Below are positions 30,489 to 39,361 of a stretch of DNA of 64,000 nt, piece by piece. The notes under the pieces were generated by a model. The model had not been told where the DNA came from, ran no database searches, and worked only from the letters and a program-made list of their open reading frames with translations. The translations under genes and the position numbers were made by a program. Every line of letters begins with the position of its first letter. Positions within the stretch are counted from its first letter, which is position 1. Origin of the DNA: Sphaerochaeta associata (GTDB lineage Bacteria > Spirochaetota > Spirochaetia > Sphaerochaetales > Sphaerochaetaceae); contig NZ_CP094929.1 of assembly GCF_022869165.1 (NCBI RefSeq), positions 1,488,001 through 1,552,000 of the forward strand. The letters are read 5' to 3'.

Positions 30489-32814
30489 TCGTGATATCGA
30501 AGTTCAATACGTTACCCAACGCATTGATCAAATCGACATCGGTTGACTCCGGCAGCGGCTTGAGCATGCTTACATACGGATATACTGCATCCTGGATGGC
30601 CGTCAGATCGGGTTGGAATCCACGCTCGCGGATGATGCCAAGAAATTCCAGGACGAACCGACTGTTTTGATCGTACAAGCCGTAGCTCTGGATTTTCTCC
30701 GCCATCGAACCCATCTCATTGTCGAAAATGCTCTTGATCAATTCGAGATCGGGTTGTTTCCCATACTTCACAAAGAAATCGAGCATCAGGATGAAATCCT
30801 TCTTGAATTCATCCCACATTGCCAGCGTTCCGAACATGAAGAGATTTTTAATCGCCTGCAAGGACGAGCCGATCAGCTCCTGATACAGGGAACCCATCGG
30901 CAGATAGGGAATGTTTGTGGCCAGGCTTGCATAGTGGTACAGATTCTTGGAAAGTTGTTTGATCTGGCTTTGGTCGATCGTGCAGACGGTTCGGTCGATT
31001 TGGTCGAACAACTCATCGCGCATTCTCAAATCGATGTCCTCATGATCCAGATAGTAGGTTTGGACTTCGGTAACGCTCGAACCTTGGATTGTAATCGAGT
31101 ACTCCAGTTGCATGGTGTCAGGATGCAGATCGACGGCTGCACACTCATAGCGTACCAGTGATTGCTTGTTAAGCAAAACCAGGCTGACACTGTTGTCGCT
31201 GTTCAGGGTATAGGACTCAAGTTGGAAGTAGCCATAGGTTGTCTTGTGGTCGATGGTGTTGGCGATTCGGCGATTCAAGGTAAAGTACAGGGCGGCCTCG
31301 ACTTCACCTCTGAGCAGTTGCAGGCTCTCCATTGCGATGGTTTGGCCGTTGCCGTCCTGCTTCCGGTTTGCCTTTGCCTTGCCCAGATCGTCCAGCAGGT
31401 TGAGCATCAGCTCATCACCGGAGAATCGCTGACAGAGCTGGACCGCCATCAGGGCGTAGGTGATGTTCTGCCTGGGCTCAAGACCGGCAAGATCGTTGAA
31501 GAACCATCCGCAGCTTGTGTAGGCAAAGTGTTTGTACTTCTGTGCCAGCAACAACTGCGCCAATTGCTCCATTACCTGATGATCGTCGGTGTATTGTGTC
31601 AGGAAGGAATCCATGTCCATTTGTTCGGAAGCGACCGGGGCAAATGCATGCAAAAGCGAAAGAGGCTCGGATTTGGGGCCTAGCAGGCGCTTGACTTCAG
31701 CATTGAAAATGACGTCTATATTGCGGCTGAGGTTGTCAAACGCCTTGCGCAGCGGAGTTCTCCACTTTTGGTTCCAACTCTCGTCGCCACCGGTGTGGCA
31801 TCCACAGTCACGGTACCAGCGGCTGACTCCGTGCGAGCAGGACCAACTGGTTCCCTTCTCCTCTTCTCCTTCGTGCAGATGGGCCCATTCGGTTGCCGGA
31901 TGGGTTGCCAGATGGGCTGCATAGTTGGTGAACGTGAAATCATCACGGTCCTCTACTTTCTTGATGAGGGCTGCCAGAGCCATGTCACCATACGGCTCGT
32001 GATGGCCGTAAATCTCACCGTCGGTGGCCGTGTGGATGAGCTGTGCCTTATCTGCATTCTTGATGGCAAGCAGCCGATCATACAACTGGTCTGCATCCCG
32101 GAGGAAGTGACCGAAACTGATTCCTTCAGCCATCCGGTGGTTGTAAAAGAAAGCATTGATGGACTTTCCGGTTTTTCCCTGCAACAGGAAGGGCCTGTCA
32201 TACGGGGCGGGGTTTCCGTTCAATTCCTGGATGCTGGATTCATCCTTGGAAATGGCACGGCACTGCCAGGGAGAGAGGATGACAAAGCTGACTCCGCTCT
32301 CTGCAAGCAGATCTACGACCATGGGATTGATGGCTGTTTCAGACAGCCAGAGTCCCTTGGCATCCCTTCCGAATCGTCGGCTGAAATCATCCAACCCCCA
32401 TAGGATTTGTGTTCTTGCATCCTCTTTGGTGCAGAGAGGAAGGATGGAGTGGTTGAAAGCCTGGGCGATGGCATTGCCGTAACCAAGCCTTTCTACACTG
32501 TGGCGGTCGGCCTCAAGAATCAGGTTGTATGTCTCAGGATGTTCTTTTTGCATCCATGAGAGCAGGGTGGGGCCGAAGTTGAAGCTCAGGTACTCATAGT
32601 TATTGGTCATGCTCAATATTCTGCGGAATGCCGAAAGATAACGGGAGTGGCTGTTTGCGCTGTAGCAATCAGCATGAATCCGTTCATTCCAATCAGGATA
32701 CGGGCCGGCAGAGAGCTGCTTTCCAATAATTCCAGTCTGGGGATTCTCTCTCGGGGGCTGATAAAAGTGCCCATGCAGAATAAGTGAGGTCTTCTCTTGT
32801 TGCATTGTTTTCAT
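30475..32814 (-). CDS. Glycoside hydrolase family 57 protein with DUF3536
   Basis: A 779-residue protein. The N-terminal half is a GH57 (beta/alpha)7 barrel: LHGHFYQPPRENP at the start, WLSETAINPM with the candidate nucleophile Glu, and TATDGEIYGHHEPYGDMAL with the candidate acid Asp. The C-terminal half matches the DUF3536 type of extension. Known GH57 members act on alpha-glucans (amylases, 4-alpha-glucanotransferases, branching enzymes); the precise activity of this subtype is not established. No signal peptide, so cytoplasmic. No ribosome-binding site precedes either ATG (32814 or 32805); an extended -10 lies 12 nt upstream of the first. Confidence 0.85.
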   Translation of the reverse strand: MKTMQQEKTSLILHGHFYQPPRENPQTGIIGKQLSAGPYPDWNERIHADCYSANSHSRYLSAFRRILSMTNNYEYLSFNFGPTLLSWMQKEHPETYNLILEADRHSVERLGYGNAIAQAFNHSILPLCTKEDARTQILWGLDDFSRRFGRDAKGLWLSETAINPMVVDLLAESGVSFVILSPWQCRAISKDESSIQELNGNPAPYDRPFLLQGKTGKSINAFFYNHRMAEGISFGHFLRDADQLYDRLLAIKNADKAQLIHTATDGEIYGHHEPYGDMALAALIKKVEDRDDFTFTNYAAHLATHPATEWAHLHEGEEEKGTSWSCSHGVSRWYRDCGCHTGGDESWNQKWRTPLRKAFDNLSRNIDVIFNAEVKRLLGPKSEPLSLLHAFAPVASEQMDMDSFLTQYTDDHQVMEQLAQLLLAQKYKHFAYTSCGWFFNDLAGLEPRQNITYALMAVQLCQRFSGDELMLNLLDDLGKAKANRKQDGNGQTIAMESLQLLRGEVEAALYFTLNRRIANTIDHKTTYGYFQLESYTLNSDNSVSLVLLNKQSLVRYECAAVDLHPDTMQLEYSITIQGSSVTEVQTYYLDHEDIDLRMRDELFDQIDRTVCTIDQSQIKQLSKNLYHYASLATNIPYLPMGSLYQELIGSSLQAIKNLFMFGTLAMWDEFKKDFILMLDFFVKYGKQPDLELIKSIFDNEMGSMAEKIQSYGLYDQNSRFVLEFLGIIRERGFQPDLTAIQDAVYPYVSMLKPLPESTDVDLINALGNVLNFDITITGM

Positions 32815-32826
32815 ATCGCAGGGTGA

Positions 32827-32835
32827 AGTATATCA
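32827..32835 (-). promoter_or_regulatory. Extended -10 promoter of the GH57/DUF3536 gene
   Basis: Minus-strand TGATATACT (TATACT at 32827-32832 with TGn at 32833-32835). The predicted start leaves a 5-6 nt leader before the ATG, too short for a Shine-Dalgarno interaction. No good -35 is visible, as is usual for extended -10 promoters. Confidence 0.5.
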
Positions 32836-32908
32836 TAGCGAACAAATCGATAATAGATGCATCTTGCACTTTACTCCTTTCTGGTCGAGAATATGGTAGG
32901 AGGAGCTT

Positions 32909-33616
32909 ATGAGCATTCATATTGTTGCAGATACAAAAAGCATCGCCCCTACCGTGCTGCTGCCCGGCGATCCGCTGCGGGCACGACATATTGCACAAAC
33001 CTATTTGACCGATGTCACCCAATACAATGAAATTCGAGGAATGTTCGGATATACCGGCTATTGGCAGGGCCACCGGGTTTCTGTGCAAGGAACCGGGATG
33101 GGGATGCCGTCTTTCTCCATCTACGCCAATGAACTGATCGACTCGTATGGGGCCAAACGCCTTGTTCGTGTGGGAACCTGCGGGACCATGAGCGAAAAGC
33201 TTAAGCTCAAGGATATCCTGATCGCCCAGGCGGCTGATTGCGACAGCGCCATGAATACCAGTCGTTTCGGTTCCTATCAGTATGCTCCAACGGCTTCCTT
33301 TGAACTATTGCACAGGGCCTACGAACATGCAAAGGCCGCCGGTATCGGTTTTGCGGTAGGGAATGTGTTCACCAGCGACCAGTTTTACGACATGCACGGC
33401 GATCAAAAGAAACAGATTGCGCAATCGGTGGGGACGATGGCCATCGATATGGAGACGTGCGAGCTCTACACGCTGGCCCATCTCAAAGGCGTCGAGGCTT
33501 TGACGCTGCTGACTGTCAGCGACTCCCTGCTTACCGGCGAACAGGTAAATCCAAAGGAGCGCCAGAGTACATTCAATGCCATGGTGGACATAGCCTTGCT
33601 CACGCTCTTCAGCTAA
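32909..33616 (+). CDS. deoD: Purine nucleoside phosphorylase, DeoD type
   Basis: A 235-residue hexameric phosphorylase releasing purine bases from (deoxy)nucleosides in salvage. Family motifs: LPGDPLRARHIAQTYL (phosphate site), GMFGYTGYWQG, GTGMGMPSFSIYANEL, VGTCGTM, and AIDMETCELYTLA with the ribose-binding Glu, then SDSLLTGE with the catalytic Asp. AGGAGGAG precedes the ATG. It stands between divergent GH57/DUF3536 and the DUF4912 operon. Confidence 0.95.
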   Translation: MSIHIVADTKSIAPTVLLPGDPLRARHIAQTYLTDVTQYNEIRGMFGYTGYWQGHRVSVQGTGMGMPSFSIYANELIDSYGAKRLVRVGTCGTMSEKLKLKDILIAQAADCDSAMNTSRFGSYQYAPTASFELLHRAYEHAKAAGIGFAVGNVFTSDQFYDMHGDQKKQIAQSVGTMAIDMETCELYTLAHLKGVEALTLLTVSDSLLTGEQVNPKERQSTFNAMVDIALLTLFS

Positions 33617-33635
33617 GGCCTTGTACTGCACGCTG

Positions 33636-33664
33636 TTGACTAAGACGATTGATTCTTTTACGAT
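33636..33664 (+). promoter_or_regulatory. Promoter of the DUF4912-GH57 operon
   Basis: TTGACT (33636-33641), 17-bp spacer, TACGAT (33659-33664). The predicted leader of about 36 nt ends in GGGAG before the ATG at 33707. Confidence 0.6.
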
Positions 33665-33706
33665 TGAGAGAAAGAACATCCGTCTGGATGCGTTGCGGGA
33701 GTAAGC

Positions 33707-34438
33707 ATGATTCTCATCAATATTGATTCCTTGTCTACTACCGAGCTGCAGTACATCGCCCAACAAGAGGGCCTTGCTACCTGGCAGTCACTTGATCGTG
33801 AAGAGCTCATCGATGCCCTTGAGGAGGCTTTCGAAGATCAGGATGATGAAATACCTGCAGTCTTGAAGGGTAAGATCAACCGAAACCGATATTGCAACTC
33901 CCTTACCGATTACCGGGGTACCTTGCAGCACATCAATGGGCTGCCCGGGGTTGAGGAGCTTCCGGAGAGTTATTTCGATACATCAATCCATCTGTTGTTG
34001 CGCGACCCCCAATGGGCGTACGCCTACTGGTCGCTCTCCCCGTCGGCCCTGCACACGGTGTTCGGTGAGGAAGGGGAGCTGAATGGATCGCTGTTCCTAC
34101 GGGTGCAGGAAACACAGCTGGACACCAAAGAGATCAAGACCTTTGACATCAGCATCAAAGGCGAGGATTCCCAGTGGAATATCAATCTGCCGAACATGGG
34201 ATCATCCTATCTGGTGGACTTGTGTTACCGAGACCAAAAAGGCAACGAGATGTCCCTGGCTCAGAGCAAAAGCGTTGAGACATATCCTTCCTACTGGCAG
34301 AACAATGTAGAACAACTTGCTCTGGACGAAGACCTGTTTACCATTCACTTCTCGTCGCTGGTGACCAAGGAAGGGGAGATTGTAGACAATGCAGTGCTTC
34401 GTGATATCGCTCAAGTCTTGAGCAAGGGGGTGCTGTAA
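33707..34438 (+). CDS. DUF4912 protein with N-terminal Rho-N-like domain
   Basis: A 243-residue protein. Residues about 8-40 (LSTTELQYIAQQEGL, then LDREELIDALEEAF) look like the small helical Rho-N/SAP-type module. The middle contains LLLRDPQWAYAYWSLSP, the aromatic-rich core of DUF4912, and a beta-rich segment follows. DUF4912 genes commonly lie next to GH57 branching enzymes, as here: the end overlaps the next start by one base (TAATG). A carbohydrate-binding or regulatory role in glucan metabolism is an inference from that context only. Confidence 0.82.
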   Translation: MILINIDSLSTTELQYIAQQEGLATWQSLDREELIDALEEAFEDQDDEIPAVLKGKINRNRYCNSLTDYRGTLQHINGLPGVEELPESYFDTSIHLLLRDPQWAYAYWSLSPSALHTVFGEEGELNGSLFLRVQETQLDTKEIKTFDISIKGEDSQWNINLPNMGSSYLVDLCYRDQKGNEMSLAQSKSVETYPSYWQNNVEQLALDEDLFTIHFSSLVTKEGEIVDNAVLRDIAQVLSKGVL

Positions 34439-36033
34439 TGCCCGTTAATTCCGTAGCATTCATCCTGAATGCCCACCTTCCGTTCGTACGTCATCCTGAA
34501 TACCCCCGCTTCCTTGAGGAAGACTGGTTGTTCGAGTCCATCAGCGAGAGTTACCTCCCCCTGCTGAGAATGTTCAACAAGCTCAAGGCGGAGAAGATTC
34601 CCTTCAAGTTTACCATCAGTCTTTCCCCGACGCTTTGCTGCATGCTTGTCGACCCTGTTCTGCAGGAACGGTTCGTGCAGTATCTGGAACGGCTCATCGA
34701 GCTTGGAGAGAAGGAAGTCGAGCGTTGCGGCAAGGAACAACCGGAATTCCTGGAAATGGCCCGGTTCTACCTCGACCAGGCCAAGCGCAACCTCTCCGAT
34801 TATCAGGACATCTACCGCACCAACATCCTCGATGGCTTCAAGGCATTGGAGAGCAGCGGGCATCTGGAATTGATCACCACCGCTGCAACCCATGCATACC
34901 TGCCGCTCTACAAGGAGTATCCGACGGCCATCAATGCTCAGATCGAGCTGGGAGTCCAGTCGTTCCTCACCACCTTCGGACACCTTCCCAAGGGATTCTG
35001 GCTGCCCGAGTGCGGCTATTATCCGGGCCTTGAGGAGAACCTAAAGTACCATGGCATCTCCTGGTTCCAGACAGCGAGTCAGAGCATGTTGCTCTCCCCG
35101 GACAAGGTTCAGTACGGTGATTACCGTCCGGTACGCTGTCCCAACGGTGTGGCGGCCTTCCCCAGGGATTTCCAAGGAACCAGCTTGGTCTGGTCGAACA
35201 CCAGCGGGTATCCGGCTGATAAAACCTACCGTGAGTTCTATCGCGACATCGGCTACGATTTGCCGATGGAGTATATCAAGCCGTATATTCATGAGCCGGC
35301 GGTACGTGTATTCACCGGCTACAAGTACTGGGCCATCACAGGTCATACCGACCAGAAGGTGCCCTATCAGCGCTCTGAAGCACAGAAGAAAGTAGTCGAG
35401 CATGCACGCAATTTCATCTACAATCTGAAAAAGAAAGGTCGGCAGCTCTCTGCTGCCATGGATGCAGAGCCGCTTTACACCCTTGCCTACGATGCCGAAC
35501 TGTTCGGGCACTGGTGGTTCGAAGGAATCGACTGGCTTGAACAGGTCATCCGTCTTGCAGCCGTCCAGGGTGAAGAGATTTCCTTGGTCACTCCATCGCT
35601 TTTCCTATCCAGGGAAGGGGCCGATCTCCAGACGGTCCGGCCGGCTTTCTCTTCCTGGGGTCAGGGAGGATACAGCGCAGTGTGGCTTGACGGATCAAAT
35701 GCCTGGACCTATAGGCACATTCACAAGGCAATCGAGCGGATGGAGGAGCTGGCGGTCAGGTTCAACGATCAGATCAGCCTCAAGCAGCGGTTCCTCAATC
35801 AGGCTGCAAGGGAGGTCCTGCTTGCCATGGCAAGCGACTGGCCGTTCATCCTGTTCAACAAGAGCAGCACCGAGTATGCTCAGAAACGGGTACGTGATCA
35901 CCTGAGGAATTTCAATGTCGTCTATGGAAATATGTGCAAGAACGCCGTCAACACCGAATGGTTGGTGAAGGCTGAGAAGCGCGACATTATATTCAGCGAC
36001 ATGGATTACAATATTTTCAATCCCGACAGATAA
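34438..36033 (+). CDS. GH57 1,4-alpha-glucan branching enzyme-like protein
   Basis: A 531-residue cytoplasmic GH57 enzyme. Signature segments: ILNAHLPFVRHPEYP at the N terminus (HxPF), GFWLPECGYYPGLE with the catalytic nucleophile Glu, and YDAELFGHWWFEG with the catalytic Asp; a C-terminal helical region (DUF1957-like) follows. These agree with characterised archaeal and Thermus GH57 branching enzymes, which create alpha-1,6 branches in glycogen. The start codon overlaps the DUF4912 stop. A strong terminator follows. Confidence 0.88.
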   Translation: MPVNSVAFILNAHLPFVRHPEYPRFLEEDWLFESISESYLPLLRMFNKLKAEKIPFKFTISLSPTLCCMLVDPVLQERFVQYLERLIELGEKEVERCGKEQPEFLEMARFYLDQAKRNLSDYQDIYRTNILDGFKALESSGHLELITTAATHAYLPLYKEYPTAINAQIELGVQSFLTTFGHLPKGFWLPECGYYPGLEENLKYHGISWFQTASQSMLLSPDKVQYGDYRPVRCPNGVAAFPRDFQGTSLVWSNTSGYPADKTYREFYRDIGYDLPMEYIKPYIHEPAVRVFTGYKYWAITGHTDQKVPYQRSEAQKKVVEHARNFIYNLKKKGRQLSAAMDAEPLYTLAYDAELFGHWWFEGIDWLEQVIRLAAVQGEEISLVTPSLFLSREGADLQTVRPAFSSWGQGGYSAVWLDGSNAWTYRHIHKAIERMEELAVRFNDQISLKQRFLNQAAREVLLAMASDWPFILFNKSSTEYAQKRVRDHLRNFNVVYGNMCKNAVNTEWLVKAEKRDIIFSDMDYNIFNPDR

Positions 36034-36056
36034 GTACCTTGTGCCTTTCCATTCAG

Positions 36057-36084
36057 CCCTTCCCGCACCGGGAAGGGTTCTTTT
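36057..36084 (+). terminator. Rho-independent terminator after the GH57 branching enzyme
   Basis: Stem CCCTTCCCG (36057-36065) with CGGGAAGGG (36069-36077), then TTCTTTT. It insulates the glucan operon from the division cluster. Confidence 0.85.
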
Positions 36085-36186
36085 ATGCGCTGTTTTCCCT
36101 GTGTTCTTGTAGGATAAGGCTTACACCTGTTAAGCAATGCAGGTTGATATTGTTGTGTTTGGAAGGTGAAACATGGAATTGGTTGG

Positions 36187-36232
36187 TTGTACTCTGGTGG
36201 TAAGGAGTGTACATTATTGGGTACAAGTGGGA
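36187..36232 (+). promoter_or_regulatory. Promoter and MraZ-box-like repeats of the division cluster
   Basis: A candidate promoter TTGTAC (36187-36192), 17-bp spacer, TACATT (36210-36215) is followed by TGGGT (36218-36222) and TGGGA (36228-36232). These direct repeats with a 5-nt spacer match the known MraZ-binding unit (TGGGN repeated every 10 bp). An imperfect TGGTA 20 bp upstream keeps the register, but the intervening copy is missing. Autorepression by MraZ is the likely meaning. Confidence 0.55.
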
Positions 36233-36272
36233 AAAAATCCCAATATTGAGGGAATTAAGCAGGAGTAATGTC

Positions 36273-36728
36273 ATGTTGACTGGTGAATTTTACAACACCA
36301 TTGACGACAAGGGTCGCATTCTCATCCCCTCTCGGCTGCGTACAGCACTCGAGGGAGATGCCTTGTATGTGACCCGGGGCTTGGAAAATTGCCTGTGGCT
36401 GATGCTCCCCTCCGACTTTGAGAAACTGAAGAATACGATCATGAATGGGCCCGGTTCGATGTTCGATCGCAAGCTGCGAATTCTGCAGCGTGGAATGATA
36501 GCACCGGCGCAACTGTGTGAGTTCGACAAGGTGGGAAGAATCAACATCCCATCCAGCCTCAGGGAGAGCGTCGGGCTCGGCCTGAAAGAGGAGTCGGTAT
36601 TGCTGGGAACCGGCAACTATCTGGAACTTTGGAACAAGAGCGAGTATGAGCGGTACCTGGCCTCGAGCATGTCCGAGTTCCTCGATGCCGCACAATCACT
36701 GAGTGAGATGATCAGGGAGGACCTGTAA
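36273..36728 (+). CDS. mraZ: Transcriptional regulator MraZ
   Basis: A 151-residue protein with two SpoVT/AbrB-like halves, each with the DxxGR signature: NTIDDKGRILIPSRLR and CEFDKVGRINIPSSLR. MraZ forms ring-shaped oligomers and represses the division and wall cluster. The start at 36273 follows AGGAG (36261-36265) by 7 nt; an upstream in-frame extension to 36207 would swallow the operator and is rejected. First gene of a run reaching to 51182. Confidence 0.95.
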   Translation: MLTGEFYNTIDDKGRILIPSRLRTALEGDALYVTRGLENCLWLMLPSDFEKLKNTIMNGPGSMFDRKLRILQRGMIAPAQLCEFDKVGRINIPSSLRESVGLGLKEESVLLGTGNYLELWNKSEYERYLASSMSEFLDAAQSLSEMIREDL

Positions 36729-37618
36729 TGGAATACGTACACTATTCGGTCATGGCACAGGAAATCCTTCAGTATTTGGTCCCTCCCGCCGACAGCGAAG
36801 CAACCATGGTCGATTGCACCTGCGGTGAGGGCGGGCACACACACCTCTTCCTTTCGACCTATCCCATGCTGAAGGTCATCGGCCTCGATCGTGATGCAAC
36901 CATACAGCAGAAGGCCATAGAACGGATGAAGGAATTCTCAGACCGTTTCATTCCAAGGAATATATGGTTCAACGACTTTTTCGACCAAGGCGAGGATCAG
37001 GTGTATGACTTGATTCTCTTCGACCTGGGTATTTCCAGCTTCCATTATGAAGAGTCGCAACGAGGGTTTTCGTTCCGCAAGGACGAGGCGCTCGATATGC
37101 GCCTTGATGAGAGTGCTTCCATCAGCGCCTTTGACGTGGTCAACGGATATCAGGAAGAACGGCTTGCCGATGTCATTTACAACTTCGGGGAGGAACGGTA
37201 TTCGAGACGCATCGCCCGAGCCATTGTGGAACGACGCAAACTTACGAAGATCGCGACCAGCGAAGAGCTTGCCTCAATCATCTACAAGGCGGTCCCCGCC
37301 AACTATCGATACGGCCATATCCATCCGGCGACCCGGTCCTTCCAGGCCATCCGGATTGAAGTCAACCGGGAGCTCGACCGAATCGAGCCGGCATTGCGTG
37401 GTGCAATAAAGGCACTGAAGAGCAAAGGTCGTCTTGCTGTCATCAGTTTTCACTCCCTGGAGGACAGGCAGGTCAAATGGCTGTTCAAGGGGATGGCGGA
37501 AGGAGATGATCCTGCAATACGGATTTTAACCAAGAAACCCCTGGTCCCCACGGATCAGGAACGAGAGGAGAATGCGGCAAGCCGGAGTGCCAAGCTGCGC
37601 ATCATAGAAAAGCGCTAA
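36728..37618 (+). CDS. rsmH: 16S rRNA m4C1402 methyltransferase RsmH
   Basis: A 296-residue SAM-dependent methyltransferase (MraW). HYSVMAQEILQYL at the start, SAM motif DCTCGEGGHTHLFL, LFDLGISSFHYEESQRGFSF and the C-terminal SFHSLEDRQVKWLFK are family hallmarks. It methylates N4 of C1402 in the ribosomal decoding centre. The ATG overlaps the mraZ stop by one base (TAATG). Confidence 0.96.
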   Translation: MEYVHYSVMAQEILQYLVPPADSEATMVDCTCGEGGHTHLFLSTYPMLKVIGLDRDATIQQKAIERMKEFSDRFIPRNIWFNDFFDQGEDQVYDLILFDLGISSFHYEESQRGFSFRKDEALDMRLDESASISAFDVVNGYQEERLADVIYNFGEERYSRRIARAIVERRKLTKIATSEELASIIYKAVPANYRYGHIHPATRSFQAIRIEVNRELDRIEPALRGAIKALKSKGRLAVISFHSLEDRQVKWLFKGMAEGDDPAIRILTKKPLVPTDQEREENAASRSAKLRIIEKR

Positions 37619-37631
37619 AGGGGAGTGGGGT

Positions 37632-37976
37632 ATGAGTAATGACTGGTATACTACTGATCTGAAGCAACGGCCGGTGCAAAAGCTGGGTCGGGCCCGATAT
37701 GTGCAGCAGCTGGTCATAGTACTGATGCTGCTCTGTGTAATGGGTGCCATCTTCGTGCCCCTCTGGCAGCGGGGAGTAAACCGCTCTCTTGAAGTTGAAT
37801 ACCAGACGTTGCTTGAGAACCGCCAATCATTGGAAGAGCAACAGCAGGTACTGAAAGCCAGCATTTCAAGTCTTAGTATGCCCGAAGCTCTTATTCACGG
37901 TGCCTGGAGGGAAGACATCGCTTTCCAGCCGATCAAGGCTCAGGCCGTGGTACTGGTGGCAAGGAGCAATCCATGA
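37632..37976 (+). CDS. ftsL: FtsL-like small bitopic division protein
   Basis: A 114-residue protein: a short basic N-terminal tail, one transmembrane helix at about residues 25-45 (LVIVLMLLCVMGAIFVPLW), then a heptad-rich coiled coil (about 52-80). Size, topology and position between rsmH and murF agree with FtsL, which bridges FtsQ and the septal FtsW-transpeptidase pair. Sequence identity within this family is very low, so the call relies on topology and context. The usual neighbour ftsI is missing. GGGGAG precedes the ATG, and the end overlaps murF by 4 nt. Confidence 0.7.
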   Translation: MSNDWYTTDLKQRPVQKLGRARYVQQLVIVLMLLCVMGAIFVPLWQRGVNRSLEVEYQTLLENRQSLEEQQQVLKASISSLSMPEALIHGAWREDIAFQPIKAQAVVLVARSNP

Positions 37977-39361
37977 GTGACTACCAGCATATCGATACCT
38001 GCCGTTTCACAGCCTCCTCCATCGCCCCCCTTATGAAGGCCGATTGCCTGAAGTCAGGGGGAACTAGTATTGCGAATGTACAGATCGATAGTCGCCAGTG
38101 TACCGAAGGTTCCCTCTTTTTTGCCTTGAAAGGCGAGAAAAACGATGGGTTTGCCTACCTTTCGGATGTTGCCAAGGCCGGGGCCGCTGCAGTCGTGGTT
38201 CCCAAAAGCCGGGCTCAAGAGGCCTCCAAACTTGTCAGCTGTCCAGTTCTTGCGGTGGATGACGTGCTTACCGCCTTGCATGACCTGGCCCGCAGGTACA
38301 TGCAGCGTTTTCCCTCGATCAAAACAATCGGCATCACCGGCAGCTGCGGAAAAAGCACGACCAAGGAAGCGCTTTCGCGTATTACTGCCGTTTTGGGCTC
38401 GACTGCAAAGACTCCCGGAAACCTCAATAGTGAATACGGCCTGCCATTGAGCATGTTCGGTCTGCACGCCGGTACTCGCTACGGTGTATTCGAGATGGGT
38501 ATCGATCATGTGGGTGAGATGGACAGGATGGTCGGCATTCTCAAACCCTCGATAGCCCTGCTTACCAATGTCGGTATCTCCCATCTGGAGAAAATGGGAA
38601 GCCAGAAAATAATCGCCGAACAGAAAGCCCGCATCTTCCACACCGGTATTGAAACCGGGTTTGTCAGCAGCAGCTGCAAGCATATCGATGTGATCGAGCG
38701 CGTTGCAGGTCGCCACTTGGTCCGTTACGATTCCAAGGATATTTCAGCCATCGATCTCGGCCTTGACGGCTGGATGATCACCTATGAGGGACATAGCTTT
38801 CACGTGAAGTCGGTGGGTCGTCACCTGCTTGAGGACGTGGTGGGAGCAATCAGTGTAGGGCGTTACCTGGGAGCAAAGGCAGGTGACATCGCCGAGGCTT
38901 TGGAAGGATTCGAACCGATGCACGGCCGCTCGTTCGTCCATCGAAGTGATGTAACCATCATCGACGACAGCTATAACGCCAGCCTCGATTCGACCAACAG
39001 CATTCTCACCTACCTGTCGGGTCTCAGCTGGAAAGGTGCCAAGAAAGTGGTGCTCGGACCGATGAAGGAGCTGGGAGCGCTTTCGAATCATGCCCATCGC
39101 ATGGTGGCAAGAACTGTCGCCTCCTCGACATTCAATCAAACCTACCTCTATGGTGCTGAAATGGAAGAAGCCTCCCTGGAGTTGAAAAAACTGGGCTACC
39201 GCGGTTTAGTGAGCTACACCCGGGATTTCGAGGAACTCGAAGGCATGGTGCACAAGCACATGCAGGGCGGAGACCTGTTCTTGCTCAAGGCATCGCGGTC
39301 GGTTGCCATGGAGCGCCTGATTCCTTCACTGCAAAGGAGGTCGCCCGGATATGCAAGCTAG
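37973..39361 (+). CDS. murF: UDP-MurNAc-tripeptide:D-Ala-D-Ala ligase MurF
   Basis: A 462-residue Mur ligase adding D-Ala-D-Ala to the precursor peptide in the cytoplasm. The ATP loop is GITGSCGKSTTKE, then GNLNSEYGLPLS, EMGIDHVGEMD and the C-terminal domain with DDSYNASLDS and GPMKELG. The ATG overlaps the ftsL-like stop (ATGA). The third nucleotide-loop glycine of the usual TGSxGKT is present as TGSCGKS. Length is normal. Confidence 0.95.
   Translation: MSDYQHIDTCRFTASSIAPLMKADCLKSGGTSIANVQIDSRQCTEGSLFFALKGEKNDGFAYLSDVAKAGAAAVVVPKSRAQEASKLVSCPVLAVDDVLTALHDLARRYMQRFPSIKTIGITGSCGKSTTKEALSRITAVLGSTAKTPGNLNSEYGLPLSMFGLHAGTRYGVFEMGIDHVGEMDRMVGILKPSIALLTNVGISHLEKMGSQKIIAEQKARIFHTGIETGFVSSSCKHIDVIERVAGRHLVRYDSKDISAIDLGLDGWMITYEGHSFHVKSVGRHLLEDVVGAISVGRYLGAKAGDIAEALEGFEPMHGRSFVHRSDVTIIDDSYNASLDSTNSILTYLSGLSWKGAKKVVLGPMKELGALSNHAHRMVARTVASSTFNQTYLYGAEMEEASLELKKLGYRGLVSYTRDFEELEGMVHKHMQGGDLFLLKASRSVAMERLIPSLQRRSPGYAS

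Noticed and set aside
36198-36212. Third and fourth MraZ repeats upstream of the two perfect ones
   Set aside because: One position has TGGTA and the next TGTAC; only the two downstream copies match.
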